A stretch of 64,000 nucleotides of DNA, taken from NCBI RefSeq assembly GCF_000616095.1, contig NZ_BAMS01000001.1, forward strand, positions 806,001 through 870,000. Direction: 5' to 3'. The position numbers and the translations under genes were made by a program. Shown piece after piece: positions 60,279 to 64,000 of the stretch (positions are counted from its first letter, which is position 1; each line of letters opens with the position of its first letter). The notes beneath the pieces were generated by a model. That model was not told where the DNA came from and did not search any database. It was given only the letters and a program-made list of their open reading frames with translations. This DNA comes from Sneathiella glossodoripedis JCM 23214 (GTDB lineage Bacteria > Pseudomonadota > Alphaproteobacteria > Sneathiellales > Sneathiellaceae).

Positions 60279-61368
60279 ACTTATTGCATTTCTTCTTTTT
60301 ATTTTGGCACCGGCACTTGCTCAGGCAAATGTTAACAGTGTCACGCCCTCACCTTCCTCTGTAGCCGTTGCTGTTGTTGGCGCTCCTCGCGTGACGGTGA
60401 CATGGACGGTGAACCGAACAGCAGCTACCACAGCCACAGTTTCAGTTACATCCGCCAATGCTGATCTTAGAGTGGGCGGCGTTGTGGTCTCTACGCTTGG
60501 AAATATTTTGTCGCAAAGTTCCTCTTTGATTGGCGGGCAATCCGAAACTTTAAGATTTACCGAAACCCTTGTGTTAACTCCTGCGCAAGCAAACACTGTA
60601 GCAACCTCTGATGCGGGTAGTGTTACCATCACCCGAACATTCACCGATACTGAGACTACGCTTGTTGGAACAATGCAAGTCGCGGCAGGGGGCGGCAATA
60701 CAGGTGATTTGCAGCTAAGACGAATTGATCTGTCGTTTGAAAATGATGCAAGAGCAGACGTCATCCGGCAAGGAGATAGGCAGCGCGCAGTTGCTCGGGT
60801 CAGTTATCGCAGTTCGGGTTTGCTCAAAGGAGAGTGGAGAATTGTTGACCCCACGAGCAATTATGGTTCTGCCCGATATCGGATATTGCAGGTGGTCCGT
60901 CAGCAATTGGTCAGCTCGGGTCAGGGTGAGACACGTATCGTCAGTCCACCTTTACCAACTCAAAAAAATGGATTGTATCTGGTTACTTTCGTTGCCGAAG
61001 ATGAGAGCGGAGTTCTTGATTTTCCGGTCTTGCGTTATTTCGTGTTACAAGGATCAACTGAAGCACCGGTTGAAAATCTGGATGTTGTATCGCCTGCTGA
61101 GGGGGCTATCCTTGCAACAGATACAGTTTTTTCGTGGTCATATGTGAAGGGCGCCTACGCCTACCAAATCGAACTGTTCGAGCCTGCCAGTGAAGATATC
61201 GTTACTGGAAAACTAGTTGGAGCCGAAACTCAGAATTTGAACTTTTCTGTATTCTCACTGGATCGATTAAAGCCCGGTCAAGTCTATGATTGGCGTCTTA
61301 GAGCTATTGATCGAGGTGGAAAAATCTTGGGTGTATCAGCGCGCCGTAAAATTATGATGCCCCAATAG
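60268..61368 (+). CDS. Secreted beta-sandwich protein of unknown function
   Basis: 366 residues. Signal peptide 1-20 (AQA cut). N-terminal half is Ser/Thr/Ala/Val-rich (SPSSVAVAVVGAPRVTVTWTVNRT) like an Ig or big-domain repeat; the middle has GEWRIVDPTSNYGSARYRILQVV; the C-terminal 80 residues contain SWSYVKGAYAYQIELF and YDWRLRAIDRGGKILG, resembling the fibronectin-like domain of FecR-linked envelope proteins. Overlaps the barrel gene by 11 bases and ends 11 bases before the sigma gene, so it belongs to the operon. It could be the periplasmic or surface partner of the sigma system. Confidence 0.75.
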   Translation: MITRLIAFLLFILAPALAQANVNSVTPSPSSVAVAVVGAPRVTVTWTVNRTAATTATVSVTSANADLRVGGVVVSTLGNILSQSSSLIGGQSETLRFTETLVLTPAQANTVATSDAGSVTITRTFTDTETTLVGTMQVAAGGGNTGDLQLRRIDLSFENDARADVIRQGDRQRAVARVSYRSSGLLKGEWRIVDPTSNYGSARYRILQVVRQQLVSSGQGETRIVSPPLPTQKNGLYLVTFVAEDESGVLDFPVLRYFVLQGSTEAPVENLDVVSPAEGAILATDTVFSWSYVKGAYAYQIELFEPASEDIVTGKLVGAETQNLNFSVFSLDRLKPGQVYDWRLRAIDRGGKILGVSARRKIMMPQ

Positions 61369-61379
61369 GCAGCTAACAT

Positions 61380-61931
61380 ATGACAGCAACGGACACAGAA
61401 TTGATCAGGAAAATCAGTGAAGGCGATGAGAAGGCTTTCGCTGATTTTTATCGTATGTTTGAAAAACGCCTTTACCATTTTATCAAACAAAAATTGAACG
61501 ATCCGTTTGAAGCAGCCGACATACTAAATGAAACTTTCTTGGAAGTCTGGCGTAAAGCAGCGACATTCGAAGGAAGATCTAAAGTATCAACCTGGCTATT
61601 TGGAATAGCTTATTTCAAAACGGTGGATCGGATGCGTAAAAACGGCAAACTGGTTGTTGGAGATGAGGAAATACCGGAGCAGGTTGATGAAACGGCTGAT
61701 GCAATGGCGTGTCTCCTCGCCAAGGAAAATGGTGCACATATTCAATTTTGTCTCGAGCAACTAAAACTCGCTCATCGTACTGTTATAGAGTTGGCCTTTC
61801 TCAATGACATGGCCTATGGCGAAATAGCAAAAATTGTAAGCTGCCCGGAGAATACGGTGAAAACCCGCATGTTCCATGCAAAGCAGTTGATGAAAAACTG
61901 CTTGTCCAACCGATTGGGAGGCACCGCATGA
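61380..61931 (+). CDS. ECF-type RNA polymerase sigma factor
   Basis: 183 residues. Region 2: DPFEAADILNETFLEVWRKAATF and STWLFGIAYFKTVDRMR; region 4: LKLAHRTVIELAFLNDMAYGEIAKIVSCPENTVKTRMFHAKQLM, with the helix-turn-helix. It is distinct from the two other ECF factors in this window (minus-strand operon at 31.6 kb and ECF41 at 25.1 kb). ATG 61380 is 11 bases after the previous stop; the stop overlaps the anti-sigma ATG (61928), so the pair is coupled. Confidence 0.94.
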   Translation: MTATDTELIRKISEGDEKAFADFYRMFEKRLYHFIKQKLNDPFEAADILNETFLEVWRKAATFEGRSKVSTWLFGIAYFKTVDRMRKNGKLVVGDEEIPEQVDETADAMACLLAKENGAHIQFCLEQLKLAHRTVIELAFLNDMAYGEIAKIVSCPENTVKTRMFHAKQLMKNCLSNRLGGTA

Positions 61932-62535
61932 GCAGAAAAATAGAAGAATTGCTTCCGTTTTATGTGAACAACACCCTTGATGAGACGGAGCGAGCGGAGG
62001 TTGAAAAGGCGCTGGATAACAGTGAGCGTCTTCGCGAAGAGTTGGAGATTTTGCGTAAATTGCGAAGCGAGATGCAGCAGATTGAACTGGAACAGTCACC
62101 AGGCGAATTTGGGCTTAAGCGATTGCAAAATAGTCTGAAGAGTGAAATCGATAAGCCTTCCGCCGAAATAGCAAATGACAACAGGTCAGCTGTATTCTGG
62201 CGAGTTGGAGCTGTGGCGGCTTGTTTGTTGCTTGCAATTCAGACTGTGATGTTTGTACCAGATTGGAGCGGCGAAGACCTGGATGCGGCGAGTGGTGTGA
62301 GCGTTCAGCCTCATGGAGTGCTTTACAGTATTACCTTCGCCCCGGATGCCCGTGAAGAAAATATGCGATCGTTGATGCTTTCGCTAAATGCTCGGTTTGT
62401 TGACGGCCCATCAGTCTTGGTGTTTACAGAGTATCCATTCCAGGAGAGAGGGAAGCTGTGCTCAAGAACTTGAGAGCTCGCATCCACCTGATTGAAAGTG
62501 TTCAGGTTGATCAGCCTGAAAAACTGGAAAAATGA
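61928..62535 (+). CDS. Transmembrane anti-sigma factor with periplasmic domain (frame broken once)
   Basis: About 202 residues repaired. The N-terminal cytoplasmic part (MSRKIEELLPFYVNNTLDETERAEVEKAL) resembles zinc-finger anti-sigma factors but lacks the HxxxCxxC ligands; one membrane helix lies at about 90-110; the periplasmic region 111-202 is a compact alpha/beta unit (GVLYSITFAPDAREENMRSLMLSLNARFVDGPSVL). The frame breaks near 62420; one G gives LGVYRVSIPGEREAVLKNLRARIHLIESVQ to the stop at 62533-62535. The stop overlaps the protease ATG (62532). It should restrain the adjacent sigma factor; the periplasmic domain may be the sensor. Confidence 0.8.
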
Positions 62536-64000
62536 AACGGGTTCTGATCAGTTTATGCTTTGTATTTTCCCTGGCAGGGTTAGCCGTAGCACAAACAGGG
62601 ACCAGTCAGCCTGACCCAGTGACGCGGTCCAATGATTTTCAAGTGGTTGATCCCGATAGGGAACCGAAGAGAAGAATTCCCGCTACAGGCCCGGCCTCAA
62701 CTTTACCAGGAGCTGCTCCTCATCGTCTGAGTACGGATAATGAACCAGCCTTTTTGGCAAGTAGTCCCGGTTGTATCCGACCCAATGAAATTCTGTTGGT
62801 TTCAGGTGAGCGATTATCTGTTTTGCAGATTGAAAACGCTTATTTACAGCAGGGCTCTTTATCCATTCCGCTCAAATTGCTCAATCGGAGTGATCGCCAA
62901 CTGGCGTTTAGATTGCCAGCAGCAATCCCGGATGAAAATAGTGAATATAGCCTAAGTCTCCATGATAAACGCAGAGGGAATATTCTCTCAGGTTTAAAGG
63001 TGAGTGCATGTCCGGTAATCACAGTTGCACAAGTAGAAAGCGGTCAAGAGTTACTGGTATTTGGCGCACTGGAAGTGCAGGACCCTGTGCGGGCAGAGCT
63101 TGAAAATTTGGGAGTGGTGATCGGGCAAAGTTACTCTCTTGTCGGGTTAGGCCAGTTCATGTTTGTCATACGCAGTCAGGAGCTCACAAGTCTGAGAGAT
63201 CAACTGAAGGATAAATTTCCGGATGTATTGATTGATCAAAATCTGGATTTAGAAGCGTCGGCTGCTAAACCGCGTCTATATGCAGCCCGCATGATTGGCT
63301 GGGAAAATAGTCAGCGTTGCGGCGATACTAATGCTTCTTTGAAAATCGGGTTGCTTGATGGAGAAATAGAAATTTCACATCCTGCCTTTAAGGGAGGTGG
63401 AATTGTTACTCATGATTTCATTGTTGGGCGCGAAAAAGACAATTCACATGCAACGGCAATCGCGTCCGCTCTGATTGGTCATGCGCCGGAATTGGGTATA
63501 CAGGGATTATTGCAAAACATAATTTTGCATAATGCGATTGTTCTGCGTCAAAGGCAGGACGGAGTGGCAAAAGCAAGTGTAGAAGCAATAGTGCTCGGGA
63601 TGGACTGGATGATAACCAGTGGCGTTCGCGTTGTAGGGATTTCACTGGCAACTTTACAAGAAAACAGGGTTTTGGAAAAAGTGGTTTCGATAGCGAATTC
63701 CAAAAGCCTGCTGATTTTTGCCGCGGCGGGTAACTTTGGGCCTGAAGCAAGGCCTTCTTACCCGGCAGCCTTGCCGGATGTTTTTGCGATTACGGCAGTG
63801 GATGCTGCGTTTCGTTTGTTTTCAGGAGCTAATACCGGACGATATATCGATTTTGCTGCACCCGGTGTTGATGTTTGGCTCGCGATGGCGGATGGAAAAG
63901 CTGGTTATCAAACAGGTACCAGCTTCGCGGTGCCCTACGCGATGGCAGTTGCTGCCAATTATTTGAAGCGAAATACTGCTCTTTCAAGGCAGGTGCTTGA
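62532..64000 (+). CDS. Subtilisin-family (S8) serine protease, runs off the window
   Basis: 489 codons visible, no stop before the end. Signal peptide 1-20 (LAVAQ). Residues 170-255 look like a propeptide or beta-alpha inhibitor-type domain (LLVFGALEVQDPVRAELENLG...). Catalytic triad by position: Asp276 in GLLDGEIEI, His306 in DNSHATAIASALIG, Ser464 in GTSFAVPYAMAVAA, with oxyanion Asn401 in AAAGNFG. Spacings 30 and 158 match subtilisin. The Asp and His boxes are atypical (DGE for DSG/DTG, HAT for HGT), so specificity may be altered. ATG 62532 overlaps the anti-sigma stop. Predicted periplasmic or secreted. Confidence 0.88.
   Translation, partial: MKRVLISLCFVFSLAGLAVAQTGTSQPDPVTRSNDFQVVDPDREPKRRIPATGPASTLPGAAPHRLSTDNEPAFLASSPGCIRPNEILLVSGERLSVLQIENAYLQQGSLSIPLKLLNRSDRQLAFRLPAAIPDENSEYSLSLHDKRRGNILSGLKVSACPVITVAQVESGQELLVFGALEVQDPVRAELENLGVVIGQSYSLVGLGQFMFVIRSQELTSLRDQLKDKFPDVLIDQNLDLEASAAKPRLYAARMIGWENSQRCGDTNASLKIGLLDGEIEISHPAFKGGGIVTHDFIVGREKDNSHATAIASALIGHAPELGIQGLLQNIILHNAIVLRQRQDGVAKASVEAIVLGMDWMITSGVRVVGISLATLQENRVLEKVVSIANSKSLLIFAAAGNFGPEARPSYPAALPDVFAITAVDAAFRLFSGANTGRYIDFAAPGVDVWLAMADGKAGYQTGTSFAVPYAMAVAANYLKRNTALSRQVL

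Overview
The window looks like the chromosome of a free-living, probably marine, alphaproteobacterium of moderate GC. The support is gene order and regulatory parts rather than a 16S gene: argD-argF-hslO, apaG near metZ, a SAM-II riboswitch in front of metZ, CIRCE-groESL, thrS-infC-rpmI-rplT-pheS-pheT, and small families typical of the class (DUF4170, DUF2842, DUF938). I cannot fix the genus. No CRISPR array, insertion sequence, rRNA or replication origin was seen.

Layout. 0-5.9 kb: thiolase and ArsC-family reductase (minus), an ABC-2 permease without its ATPase, then argD-argF-hslO behind a palindromic promoter. 5.9-8 kb: a lipoprotein and a secreted Cys-rich repeat protein ending in an HEIEH zincin-like motif. 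8.1-13.2 kb: TetR regulator plus RND efflux pair behind a large palindrome. 13.2-19 kb (minus): folE, apaG, an OmpA-like lipoprotein, metZ with SAM-II riboswitch, a 51-residue membrane protein, a diguanylate cyclase and an enoyl-CoA hydratase. 19-26 kb: NifU-family protein, class III cyclase, membrane protein, DUF4170, gamma-glutamyltransferase, and an ECF41-type sigma factor with its carboxymuconolactone-decarboxylase partner. 26-35.8 kb: argS, groESL, DUF938, an ECF sigma/anti-sigma/periplasmic-sensor operon, a candidate small RNA with C-rich loops, a hydrolase and two glycosyltransferases. 35.8-45.4 kb: translation block thrS-infC-rpmI-rplT-pheST-lepA. 45.9 kb: tRNA-Ser(GGA). 46-49 kb: an AT-rich accessory stretch with a lipoprotein and an acyltransferase carrying a G10 tract. 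49-58 kb (minus): diguanylate cyclase, divergent PEP-carboxylase homologue, two histidine kinases and ChrA. 58.2-64 kb: a five-gene set of outer-membrane barrel-like protein, secreted beta-rich protein, ECF sigma factor, transmembrane anti-sigma factor and subtilisin-family protease, running off the end.

The last block is the best candidate for an undescribed system: a surface or periplasmic signalling module in which a secreted S8 protease is encoded directly after a membrane anti-sigma factor. Other items worth a look are a probable terminator/antiterminator switch before pheST, the minus-strand small RNA at 32.6 kb, and the Cys-rich HEIEH protein.

Sequence quality. At least eleven genes, including essential argS, thrS and pheT, are each broken by one missing or extra base, often in a homopolymer, and read cleanly when that base is restored. 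I treat these as probable sequencing errors and give each gene its full extent; two or three further uncertain gene starts may have the same cause.
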